NCBI GenBank assembly: GCA_050015675.1
Contig: JBEKAY010000013.1
Span: 8,660-72,659, forward strand
Direction of reading: 5' to 3'
Length of the DNA stretch: 64,000 bases
DNA from: Fen-1298 sp050015675
GTDB taxonomy: Bacteria; Bacteroidota; Ignavibacteria; UBA10030
Below the pieces are notes generated by a model that saw only the letters and a program-made list of their open reading frames with translations, did no database searches and had not been told where the DNA came from. The position numbers and the translations under genes are program-made. The first letter of the stretch is position 1. Each line of letters starts with the position of its first letter. Below are positions 8,270-16,484 of the stretch, in pieces.

Positions 8270-10062
8270 CACGCCAACTTCGGATGCTGAAAGATTCTTT
8301 CAAAAAAGTAGCTCACCTTCTAAGCAAAAAACAGAAGAGAACGTATACCATCTCAATAATATTTATGTTTCTCAGTTCCCTGCTTGAGCTTTTTACTATC
8401 GGCCTTCTTGTTCCCTTTCTCGGAATGATTATCTCTCCTGCATCATGGATGCACTACACTTGGATCGCATCGTTTCTTTCCCCATTTAGATCCTTATCTT
8501 TTCCCGATCTCATTCTTATTTTGGGAATAGTTCTATTTTCATTGTTCATCGTCAAGAATGGTATAAGTTATTTTTTATATTCGTATTACAATCGATTTGT
8601 CTATTCATTAGCGACAGAGTTGGCAGAGAATAAATTGCGCCACTATTATTCACTTCCATTTCTCGATTACCAAAAAAGCAACACAGCGGAAATACTTCGG
8701 GAAATCTCTTCCCTTCCGATTGAGTTCGCCCATCATATCATCCTGGGAAGCATGATTATTCTCTCAGAATCGATGGTACTGACCTTGTTTGCGGCAGGAA
8801 TGGTAGTGCTTCAATTCCGAATGTTTTTAATGATGATATCCATACTGCTTCCGTTTGTATTCTTGGCATGGTATGCCAGCGGCCGGTTTTTGAGAAAAGC
8901 GAAAGAGACTATTCAGCAAAAAAGTCCAGAGAATTTCAGCACCCTTTCTGACGCATTGTTCGTTTTTCAGGAAACAAAATTATACAACAAAGAAAAATAT
9001 TTCTCCGACCGATATGTTATTGGGCAGCGTGATCTCAATCTTCAATTGGGAAAACTTAATGCCGCAAATGCTATCCCGAGCAAGTTATCGGAAATATTTG
9101 CAATTGCCGGAATTCTGCTCATACTCTTCTTCTATTATTCGTTCGAAGGACAATTAACAATATCCGTCGTGTCCCTCCTGACAATGTTTGTTGCATTCGC
9201 ATATCGGGCTATTCCCTCCATTAATAAAATTCTAAATGCGGCGGTACATATGCGCACGTATTCTTTCACGATAGACGCCATGCCGACCGCTCAAGGTGCA
9301 GATATACAAATATCACAACCAGATGATGGGCTTTATTCTCCACTGCAGTTTATAAAGGCAATTGATTTACGCCATATCACATTTTCATATCCACAAAGAA
9401 GAAAAGCTGTCCTCGACAACCTTACATTGCATATTGCAAAAGGAGAAATTATCGGACTTGTCGGACACTCAGGATCGGGAAAAACCACGTTGATGAGAGT
9501 CCTTGTCCAATTGATCAAGCAATATTCGGGCACTTTGATGCTTGACGGCAATGAGCTTCACCCCGCTGACATTCATTCTTGGAATCGACTCTTCGCCTAC
9601 GTGACACAGGACTCTTTTATACTTTCTGATACAGTTGAAGCAAATATTGCATTTGGAATACCGAAATTCTCAATCGATACTGAAAGAGTCCATGAAGTGC
9701 TGCAAAGAGTTGGACTTGCGGATTTTGTGAGTAAACTTCCCGATGGTATTTATACCCGTGTGGGAGAACATGGAAAAAATATTTCAGGAGGACAGAAACA
9801 ACGTTTCATTATTGCGCGTGCATTATATCGTAATGCCGAAATATTCATCTTTGATGAAGCTATGAGTGCGGTGGATTCTGTTTCTGTTCAAGAAGTGTTG
9901 AGAACACTTTCATCACTTCATCGTGAAGGAAAAACGATCATCATCGTTTCACATCACCAAAATTCGGTGTCACTGTGTACCAAGATCTATTCGTTAAAAC
10001 AAGGAAAACTTCAGGTAATCCCACACCCACACACAACAAAAAAACGAGGAATAATGAAATGA
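8266..10062 (+). CDS. ABC exporter, fused membrane and ATPase domains (PglK/MsbA-like)
   Basis: About 598 residues. The N-terminal half has around six membrane segments (the first near residues 30-55); the C-terminal half is an ABC ATPase with Walker A VGHSGSGKTT near residue 400, signature ISGGQ near 507 and Walker B IFIFDE near 530. This is a type I exporter half-transporter that acts as a dimer. Relatives flip lipid-linked oligosaccharides (PglK) or lipids (MsbA). I choose the GTG at 8266, which overlaps the previous stop by GTGA; an upstream ATG at 8245 is also open. The context suggests export or flipping of the molecule assembled by this operon. Confidence 0.9.
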   Translation: MTRQLRMLKDSFKKVAHLLSKKQKRTYTISIIFMFLSSLLELFTIGLLVPFLGMIISPASWMHYTWIASFLSPFRSLSFPDLILILGIVLFSLFIVKNGISYFLYSYYNRFVYSLATELAENKLRHYYSLPFLDYQKSNTAEILREISSLPIEFAHHIILGSMIILSESMVLTLFAAGMVVLQFRMFLMMISILLPFVFLAWYASGRFLRKAKETIQQKSPENFSTLSDALFVFQETKLYNKEKYFSDRYVIGQRDLNLQLGKLNAANAIPSKLSEIFAIAGILLILFFYYSFEGQLTISVVSLLTMFVAFAYRAIPSINKILNAAVHMRTYSFTIDAMPTAQGADIQISQPDDGLYSPLQFIKAIDLRHITFSYPQRRKAVLDNLTLHIAKGEIIGLVGHSGSGKTTLMRVLVQLIKQYSGTLMLDGNELHPADIHSWNRLFAYVTQDSFILSDTVEANIAFGIPKFSIDTERVHEVLQRVGLADFVSKLPDGIYTRVGEHGKNISGGQKQRFIIARALYRNAEIFIFDEAMSAVDSVSVQEVLRTLSSLHREGKTIIIVSHHQNSVSLCTKIYSLKQGKLQVIPHPHTTKKRGIMK

Positions 10063-10631
10063 ATCCGTTATTGCTTTTGTATTGTCTGGTCGTGACGCTC
10101 GTATCTTTGGCCCTCATTCTCGCTTATACGAAGTTTCATCGATTCAAACGAAAGGTTGCTCTGCACGAAGATCATTTCTCTCGATTAATTGAAATTGCGA
10201 AACAATCACTCAAATCACTCGATGTACCTATTGGCACCATCCTTCTCTACAAAGATAAGATTATCGGAGAAGGATACAATACGGTTCTTCGCAATGCAAA
10301 AGCAGGTGAACATGCGGAAATAAACGCCATATCTGATGCAATGAGCAAGATGGGAATAGAAACTTTTTTTTCACTGGAGAGGGATTCACTAGTGCTGGTT
10401 TCGACATTTGAACCGTGCGTGATGTGTGTGGGAGCTTTCATCAATTATAATATTCAACATGTGTACTTTCTCACAGAAAAGGAATTTTTATATACCGGAA
10501 AAGAACAAGCTCTCTTCCTCCGTTATCTCTTTCGGCGTAAACAAGTTAAACATTGCAATGAACAAGATTCATTGTTCGAAGAACATCCTGGCTATCCACA
10601 TAAAATAATTGGAATCCCTATCGAAAGATAA
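10059..10631 (+). CDS. Membrane-anchored zinc-dependent deaminase (CMP/dCMP deaminase fold)
   Basis: 190 residues from the ATG at 10059, which overlaps the exporter stop by ATGA. Residues 3-23 form one hydrophobic segment, unusual for this enzyme family. The zinc site is intact: HAE at residues 85-87 and PCVMC with C120 and C123. Family members deaminate cytosine, guanine or adenine in nucleosides, nucleotides or RNA; toxin deaminases share the fold. The single membrane anchor and position after an exporter suggest action on a membrane-linked or nucleotide-activated intermediate. A tRNA adenosine deaminase role is less likely because of the anchor and the context. Confidence 0.8.
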   Translation: MNPLLLLYCLVVTLVSLALILAYTKFHRFKRKVALHEDHFSRLIEIAKQSLKSLDVPIGTILLYKDKIIGEGYNTVLRNAKAGEHAEINAISDAMSKMGIETFFSLERDSLVLVSTFEPCVMCVGAFINYNIQHVYFLTEKEFLYTGKEQALFLRYLFRRKQVKHCNEQDSLFEEHPGYPHKIIGIPIER

Positions 10632-10662
10632 GGGATTGAAAAAAGTATAGCGTTTTGATTAA

Positions 10663-11793
10663 TCATTGGCGCTCGTTCTGTTCTCTTATTTCGTTATACA
10701 ATTTTCTATGTTTGAAACAAGTCCACTCACCGTTATGCACTTCTGCAAATGATCTATTTCGTAATCGAATGTCCGGGAGGTATTCTGGATGCTCGAGCAA
10801 GCGTTCAATTTTCTTCACTAATCCTTCTGCGTCTTCCGGCGAAACCATAACGTTTTCGTCGCCGACATCTGCGAGTAATCCTACTTTTGTTCCGACCACA
10901 ACGACACCGGACGCAAAAGCCTCCATGACAACGACCGCCTCTCCTTCGTATCGAGACGTCAAGAGAAGAAAATCTGAGTTATGTAATTCGGCGGGTATTT
11001 TTTCGTAAGGTATTTTTCCTTTCCACAGAATTTTATCATCGACTCCAAGATCACGTGCATATTTTAGAACTAAACCATTCAGTATGTCTAAGCCGATAAT
11101 CGTAAGCCTGCAATTGATTATTCGGCTAAGAAGAGAAAATGCTTTCACCAATGTAAATGGATCCTTTACTCTATTTATATTACCGATAAAAATGAACTGG
11201 AGAGGCTCGACAAGTGCGCGCGGATGATATGTAAAGATTGATGGATCGACTCCAAAAGGAATCACCGACAAATGTTGAGGCGAAATTCCATGCGCATCCA
11301 GCAGGTTTTTTTGATACTGCGTGAGCACGACGACGTGATCGGCGTTTTGGATACACCATCGAACCATCATCTTTTTAACGGGATGAGACATACTACCATA
11401 CCGAATCGACGGCAAATACACAATGTCACCTCCCGGCAAGCTGACAATACTAGGAATATGCAATATCTTCCCGGTTATGACAGCTACGAGCCCTTGATTA
11501 AATATCCAGAAACCATGGACAGCACTGAATTTTGCTTCTCTGTTATCTGCTCTTATCCGCCAGAGAAAATATATGAATTTAAGAAGTTTATTCTTTTCCA
11601 ATATCTTTGGCGGAAAAACGAAGGAACACTGACGCGACAATAATATTGGATGCGGAGTGTGTTGCGAAAAGGAGTAAATGCGAAGATGATAAAATTCACT
11701 TAAACGATACAGCAAATCAATGAGTGATGGAATATTATCGTTAATCTCAATACCACCAGGCACCACTATTACTAGATTCGATTTATTGTCCAT
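10663..11793 (-). CDS. Glycosyltransferase family 4 (GT-B fold)
   Basis: 376 residues. The C-terminal domain has the GT4 E-x7-E pattern (EGEAVVVMEAFASG near residue 290) and a nucleotide-sugar loop (GNINRVKDP near 210). The N-terminal domain contains SLPGGD near residue 120. GT4 enzymes retain configuration and transfer a sugar from a nucleotide donor to a glycan or lipid. It ends 31 nt from the convergent plus-strand operon and lies 6 nt downstream of a GT9 gene, so the two glycosyltransferases form a small operon. The donor cannot be read from sequence. Confidence 0.9.
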   Translation of the reverse strand: MDNKSNLVIVVPGGIEINDNIPSLIDLLYRLSEFYHLRIYSFSQHTPHPILLSRQCSFVFPPKILEKNKLLKFIYFLWRIRADNREAKFSAVHGFWIFNQGLVAVITGKILHIPSIVSLPGGDIVYLPSIRYGSMSHPVKKMMVRWCIQNADHVVVLTQYQKNLLDAHGISPQHLSVIPFGVDPSIFTYHPRALVEPLQFIFIGNINRVKDPFTLVKAFSLLSRIINCRLTIIGLDILNGLVLKYARDLGVDDKILWKGKIPYEKIPAELHNSDFLLLTSRYEGEAVVVMEAFASGVVVVGTKVGLLADVGDENVMVSPEDAEGLVKKIERLLEHPEYLPDIRLRNRSFAEVHNGEWTCFKHRKLYNEIREQNERQ

Positions 11794-11799
11794 GGAGAG

Positions 11800-12855
11800 C
11801 TATTCACTCTGACATTTTTTTTGCAATAACTCTCTTGCAATCTTGATGACGAAATCCGGTGTGTGACGTGTTAAGCAATGAACATCGCCAAAACGGCACA
11901 ATGGCTGGGCGCATTCTCCGCAATCGAGATCAGACGAATCGAGACACACAGAAAACCCGCCTATCGGCTTCGACCATATACTCTTCGTCGATCCGAACAG
12001 CGCAATGACAGGAATCTGAGATATCCATGCCATATGCATTAATCCGGAATCTTCTGTAAGAACCAAGTCTGCTTTTTGCAGAATATTAAATGCTTCCGCC
12101 TGTGTTGTCATGCCGACAAGCGAAATAAGGTTGTCGCCCAATCGGTTCTTCAGAAATTCTGCTTTTGCAAGAATCGCATCTACACCGATCACAGCGAATT
12201 GAACATTGGTCTCAATAGTCTCCAGCCAGGTTCGAACAAACTGAATGTAATATTCCAGTGGCCAATTCTTTGTTACGAAATTCCCCGCGGGATTTAAAAC
12301 GAACAGTTTCTTTGCAGGATTGAAATTGGATGAGAATAGCTTGTTAAGTCCTATTTCGTTATCGCGAAGTTCAAGCTTGGGCAACGCATTCGGTAACGGT
12401 GCAAAACCGAGTTTATCGATTGTGATTTTTATCCGTTCACCAGCGGTATGCAAAGAGAACCGATCGTATTCACAAAAACTTCTTGGATGTAGCACCCTTC
12501 GAATCATCCGACTCAAAGGATTTCGCTGCAGGTCGAGCACTATATCATATCGCTCTCGCATCAATGATGGCAGACTTCCGAAAGCATAGAACCATTGTTG
12601 TTTCGAATTTCTTCCGCCGCCAATCGTATATACTCGATCGAACAACTTCATATTGCACGGAAGTGGAGAAAACTCTCCCCGCGTTAAAAAATGAAATTGT
12701 GTCGATGGCAATATCGCTTGCAGTGCCTGCATATACGGTAAAGTGATAACCACATCACCGAAAGAGTGAAAGCGCATCACTAGAACCTTCTTCGGCGGCT
12801 TTGATAATATCCACGAACGATGCTCGAATGATTCGATGGTTGGAGGTGTTTTCAT
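11800..12855 (-). CDS. Glycosyltransferase family 9, heptosyltransferase-like
   Basis: 351 residues. The start VLVMRFHSFGDVVITLP and later TEDSGLMHMAWISQIPVIALFGST are hallmarks of the GT9 ADP-heptose:LPS heptosyltransferase family. Such enzymes build the inner core of lipopolysaccharide or similar envelope glycans at the cytoplasmic face. It is the first gene of a two-gene minus-strand operon with a GT4. A 194-bp gap separates it from the polyketide operon further upstream. Heptose specificity is not proven; GT9 members with other sugars exist. Confidence 0.9.
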   Translation of the reverse strand: MKTPPTIESFEHRSWILSKPPKKVLVMRFHSFGDVVITLPYMQALQAILPSTQFHFLTRGEFSPLPCNMKLFDRVYTIGGGRNSKQQWFYAFGSLPSLMRERYDIVLDLQRNPLSRMIRRVLHPRSFCEYDRFSLHTAGERIKITIDKLGFAPLPNALPKLELRDNEIGLNKLFSSNFNPAKKLFVLNPAGNFVTKNWPLEYYIQFVRTWLETIETNVQFAVIGVDAILAKAEFLKNRLGDNLISLVGMTTQAEAFNILQKADLVLTEDSGLMHMAWISQIPVIALFGSTKSIWSKPIGGFSVCLDSSDLDCGECAQPLCRFGDVHCLTRHTPDFVIKIARELLQKKCQSE

Positions 12856-13049
12856 GGGTTTTTTAAATTGATATGAACAAAGAACATGTTTTCTTCCTTA
12901 AATAACGTTCCAGTCCATAGCACCTTATTCATTCAATTGCGTCACCCCTTTCAAAAACGATCCAGTACTATAGTAGGGAAAAATATAATTTGGATCAAAG
13001 GAGATAACTAATTGCCGGAAAAGATATAAAGCAGATGAAAAATTTCGTT

Positions 13050-14195
13050 TTACCCACGCGTAAATTCAATCGTACGTGAAAGAAGAGAAGGAAATCCCGC
13101 AAGCGCCAATCCGCTTACCTTCTTCCCCAGCCGTGAAAGAAGTACTTGTTGAATTTCTTTTGCAATCCGAAGCCGTCGCTGAAAACTTGATCTCCATCGC
13201 TTGGTATACAGGCTCGATAAGGCATCGCAGTTCAACGCCTTTCTTCTCCCTTCATCCAGAACAGAAGCGATAATTTTTGCACTTTCCATGGCCATACCGA
13301 TCCCATCACCGGCAAGCGGTGCAATAACCTGGGCTGCATCGCCAATCATGAATATTCCATCTTCGACAAGATTTTTCTTTCCGAAATAAATATCGCCCGA
13401 GCCATAGATCGGAAATGAAGAAAGCATGTTTTCAAAATCTCCGGATATCGCTTGAGCAAAATATTGGTTCGCCTTCAGCAGCTCGGTGATCTTTGCTCGC
13501 GGTTGAATGTCATTGGGAGAACGCTCTTCAAGAAAACAGAGAGTCACGGTGTCGTCATTTACGACATTCACTCCGCAATACATGTTGCGTCCGGTATAAA
13601 TTTGAATTTCATGTTGCGGAACATTTGGCAGATATTTTTTGTGGACATGGAATTTAATGCCATTTAATCGAGACCGGCTTTTCCTGTACGTTCTATGTAG
13701 TGTCTTGTCCAACGAGAGAGATTTTCCATGCGCAACAATCACATGCCGTGCAGTGATATTTTCCGTTCCTCCTGGTACCGCAAGAGCGACATTGTACGCT
13801 CCTTCGGTATGGTGAATGGCTTCGACCGTCTTCGGTTGATAGATCAACGCACCAGCCTTGCGTGCATTGTCGAGCAAAAACGAGTCAAACACCCCGCGTT
13901 TCAATCCATATGCAGTAAATGGAAGTTCAGTGGTGTACGATTGTGAATATTCCGTACAAAACCGGAACGAGGTCAACGGATTTGGATGAAGCAAATGAAA
14001 GCCCTCGCTGAGATGCAGTTCTCCAAGGATCTGTGAGACTTCTCTTGAGAGAAATTCTCCGCATAATGTCTCTCGTGGAAAATCTTTTTTTTCGATAACA
14101 CACACCCGAAAGTTCATCTGGGCAAGGTACAACGCTACAGTGGAGCCAGCCGGTCCGCCACCCACGATAGCAATATCAATTTGTGGATCCGTCAA
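13050..14195 (-). CDS. FAD-dependent oxidoreductase, geranylgeranyl-reductase/monooxygenase-like
   Basis: About 381 residues. The FAD ADP-binding motif IVGGGPAGS lies close to the N-terminus, CGEFLSR follows near residue 50, and the second FAD motif GDAAQVIAPLAGDGIGMAM lies near residue 285. This fits the family that reduces isoprenoid double bonds or hydroxylates aromatic rings. I place the start at TTG 14195, which overlaps the methyltransferase stop as TTGA; ATG codons further upstream (14236, 14276) would put about 14 to 27 residues of the neighbouring gene's DNA in front. It is the last gene of the type III polyketide operon and probably reduces or oxidises the polyketide. Confidence 0.85.
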   Translation of the reverse strand: MTDPQIDIAIVGGGPAGSTVALYLAQMNFRVCVIEKKDFPRETLCGEFLSREVSQILGELHLSEGFHLLHPNPLTSFRFCTEYSQSYTTELPFTAYGLKRGVFDSFLLDNARKAGALIYQPKTVEAIHHTEGAYNVALAVPGGTENITARHVIVAHGKSLSLDKTLHRTYRKSRSRLNGIKFHVHKKYLPNVPQHEIQIYTGRNMYCGVNVVNDDTVTLCFLEERSPNDIQPRAKITELLKANQYFAQAISGDFENMLSSFPIYGSGDIYFGKKNLVEDGIFMIGDAAQVIAPLAGDGIGMAMESAKIIASVLDEGRRKALNCDALSSLYTKRWRSSFQRRLRIAKEIQQVLLSRLGKKVSGLALAGFPSLLSRTIEFTRG

Positions 14196-14884
14196 GTGAG
14201 TTTCACAATACACACAAGCCAACGGAACGCCCATGTCCGTTGAACAGTATATGATGCCGATGGAAGCGAAGCGCATAGACGCAAGAGTTCACTTCGCGTA
14301 AAGCCTCGCCGTACGGAAAGCGGCCCATCGTTTTTCACCATGACACTGCGGGAGAATAGTCGTGTAAGGAGGTAAATGCCGAGGTAAGCGAATAACGAGC
14401 GACGCAGATCATTGATAACAATGCCGAATCGAGCTGTTGAATACAAAGATGGAAGAATGTGATGTAATTCCTGTTCTGTAAAATGATGAAGAAACAGCGA
14501 GGCATGAATGATATCGAATGTCTGTTTATGAAAAGGAAGATCAAGAACAGATCCGTGAACCACTGTAAGAGACGGGTTCGCCTGCGCGGCATATGCGCAT
14601 GCCCGCTTATTGAGATCAAGAGAGGTAATTTTTATATCAGAATGCACAGACGAAATAGCTTGCGCAATATCAGAGCCTCCTGCCCCTACATCAAGAATCG
14701 AAAGCGTGTTTGCGGGAGGTTTCTGTTTCAACAAAGTTTTGACCCCCTTGCGTGATGTAGTGTTCCCGCCCAGCCAAGTATTGATGACACTCAGTTCTCG
14801 AAATGCCTCATCAAGACGTCCATCCTGGATCGTCACATCATCCATAATTTCTTTTTGTGCGCTTCGCGGAAGTACTCCCATCAT
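14192..14884 (-). CDS. SAM methyltransferase of the type III polyketide operon
   Basis: 230 residues from the ATG at 14884, which overlaps the polyketide synthase stop (ATGA). Motif I is ILDVGAGGSD near residue 64 and the acidic loop follows at ITSLDLN. Methyltransferases with this layout sit between type III polyketide synthases and FAD oxidoreductases in many bacteria and O-methylate resorcinol or pyrone products. The stop overlaps the oxidoreductase start, so the three genes look translationally coupled. The role is inferred from context; the fold is clear. Confidence 0.85.
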   Translation of the reverse strand: MMGVLPRSAQKEIMDDVTIQDGRLDEAFRELSVINTWLGGNTTSRKGVKTLLKQKPPANTLSILDVGAGGSDIAQAISSVHSDIKITSLDLNKRACAYAAQANPSLTVVHGSVLDLPFHKQTFDIIHASLFLHHFTEQELHHILPSLYSTARFGIVINDLRRSLFAYLGIYLLTRLFSRSVMVKNDGPLSVRRGFTRSELLRLCASLPSASYTVQRTWAFRWLVCIVKLT

Positions 14885-15969
14885 ACACCTTTCAAGAATG
14901 CGACTTCCATCGTTAATCCCGGCCCAAAAGCGATCGCGCATACATCTTCCCCCTTACGAATCGTTCGTGTGGCAAGAAGTTCTTTCATCACGAATAGAAT
15001 GGATGCCGACGACATATTCCCATAATTTTTGAGAACTGTCCGTGAGGGTTCCATCTCTTTATCGCTCACATTCAATCCCACTTGTAAGGCATCGAGGATC
15101 ACTCTACCGCCGGGATGTAATACCCAGTGATGAATATTCTCAGAATCCAATCCGTTCAGTGTGAATAATCTGCGTAGTACCGGGATCGCCTCTTCGGAAA
15201 TAATTCGTGGCAGTTCGGAGGAGAGCATCATTTCAAAACCGAAATTACCAATCTTCCATCCCATGTATTCCGATGAATTTGGAAAGAGATAAGAATGCGT
15301 GCGCATCAATTGCAAGCGTGGTGAATACACCGAAGCATTCGAGAACAACGCGACAGCACATCCATCTGCAAAGATCATATTTGCCAAAATGTTATCGCGG
15401 GTCGGTTCCGTCTGCAAATGGAGACTGCATAATTCTACGGCAATAAGGAGCGTAGTGCTCTTTTCACTCTCGGCGGTCCGAAGCGCTTCAAGCACCGACG
15501 TGAAACCGACAAGTGCCGCGGCGCATCCCATAAACCCGATATGTGTTCTTTGTACGGATGCAGGGAGATGAAATTCATTCATTAAATAATAATCGATTCC
15601 GGGTGCATAAAAACCCGTGCACGATACGGTGATAAGCCGAACGACGGAAGAAGGATCGCAATGAGTCTCCTCAAGCAAACGTCCGACTGCATCTTTTGTC
15701 AGTGTCTTTGTCCATCGCTCATATTCAATCATTCGCGATTTTGTGTCGGGCGTTTTGGCGCCTGCATCCGTGGAATAAAATCGCCGCGGAGATGAAGGAT
15801 CTCCGTCAGGAACAACCACATAACGTGTATCAATACCGGAATGCTGGGACGCGGCATCGATCAGACGTGCAATCGCAGGACGAACTGCCATGCGGACTTT
15901 GAGTTCTTCTGCAGCCCTGGCTTGACTTACTTTATATGGCGGCGATGCCGTTGATATATGAATAAGCAT
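14881..15969 (-). CDS. Type III polyketide synthase (chalcone synthase-like)
   Basis: 362 residues, the normal length. The catalytic triad is complete: C117 in VSCTGFYAPG, H285 in LHPGG and N318 in NYGNMSS. Such enzymes condense an acyl-CoA starter with malonyl-CoA extenders and cyclise the chain to alkylresorcinols or alkylpyrones. The AdGCAVALF segment near residue 202 and the GFMGCAAAL segment near 145 are typical of bacterial members. It is the first gene of a three-gene operon with a methyltransferase and an FAD enzyme. By analogy with bps/srs-type operons the product may be a membrane phenolic lipid; the chain length cannot be read here. Confidence 0.93.
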   Translation of the reverse strand: MLIHISTASPPYKVSQARAAEELKVRMAVRPAIARLIDAASQHSGIDTRYVVVPDGDPSSPRRFYSTDAGAKTPDTKSRMIEYERWTKTLTKDAVGRLLEETHCDPSSVVRLITVSCTGFYAPGIDYYLMNEFHLPASVQRTHIGFMGCAAALVGFTSVLEALRTAESEKSTTLLIAVELCSLHLQTEPTRDNILANMIFADGCAVALFSNASVYSPRLQLMRTHSYLFPNSSEYMGWKIGNFGFEMMLSSELPRIISEEAIPVLRRLFTLNGLDSENIHHWVLHPGGRVILDALQVGLNVSDKEMEPSRTVLKNYGNMSSASILFVMKELLATRTIRKGEDVCAIAFGPGLTMEVAFLKGV

Positions 15970-16091
15970 TCGTATCTCTTCTCCCCCATTGCTGGAATAA
16001 AACTGCCTCCCGGAAACCTATGATATGCTTAAACAACTTATACCATCTACTTCGTTCCACGGTAATCCGTTCCTTCTCTTTTTTGACTTAC

Positions 16092-16424
16092 CTATCTCAT
16101 GTTACGCATAGAGTGGATTTTTGACCGCGCAACCGTTGCTATGATCATAATACCAGCAGGCAATATCGTTCTGTCATCCGTGTAGAGTTTTTCTTCGATG
16201 CTATCGCCAATAATGAGAACACCATCGGCAGATTCGACTGCTCGAACGTGAGGCTTGACGATGTGCCCTAAATCTTTGGACTTCGAAATATCTTCTGCCA
16301 AGAATCGAGTGATTTTATCATGGCTGATATCACCCAGTAAAAGGGCGAATAATCGTCTCAGTGGTGTTGTGACATACGCACTGAGTAAGTAATCGCTCTA
16401 CAAGTCCAAATGAGTTTTGTCCAT
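16092..16424 (-). pseudogene. Decayed DDE transposase, N-terminal remnant
   Basis: From the ATG at 16424 the frame reads MDKTHLDL, a TAG in place of an expected tyrosine, then SDYLLSAY, later ISHDKITRFLAED and ESADGVLIIGDS. This matches the N-terminus of a large family of DDE transposases (IS701/IS4-like), where ISHDKITRFL and DGVLIFDD are recurrent. After TDDR the reading continues in another frame as CWYYDHSNG, the next conserved block. So there is one nonsense codon and one frameshift, and about two thirds of the protein are missing. No terminal inverted repeats were found. It sits at the decayed end of the polysaccharide operon. Confidence 0.75.
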
Positions 16425-16484
16425 TGAAACTCTCCCCTCTGTCCTTTTTCATTAGACAACTCATCGAAGATTAAACATATTCGC

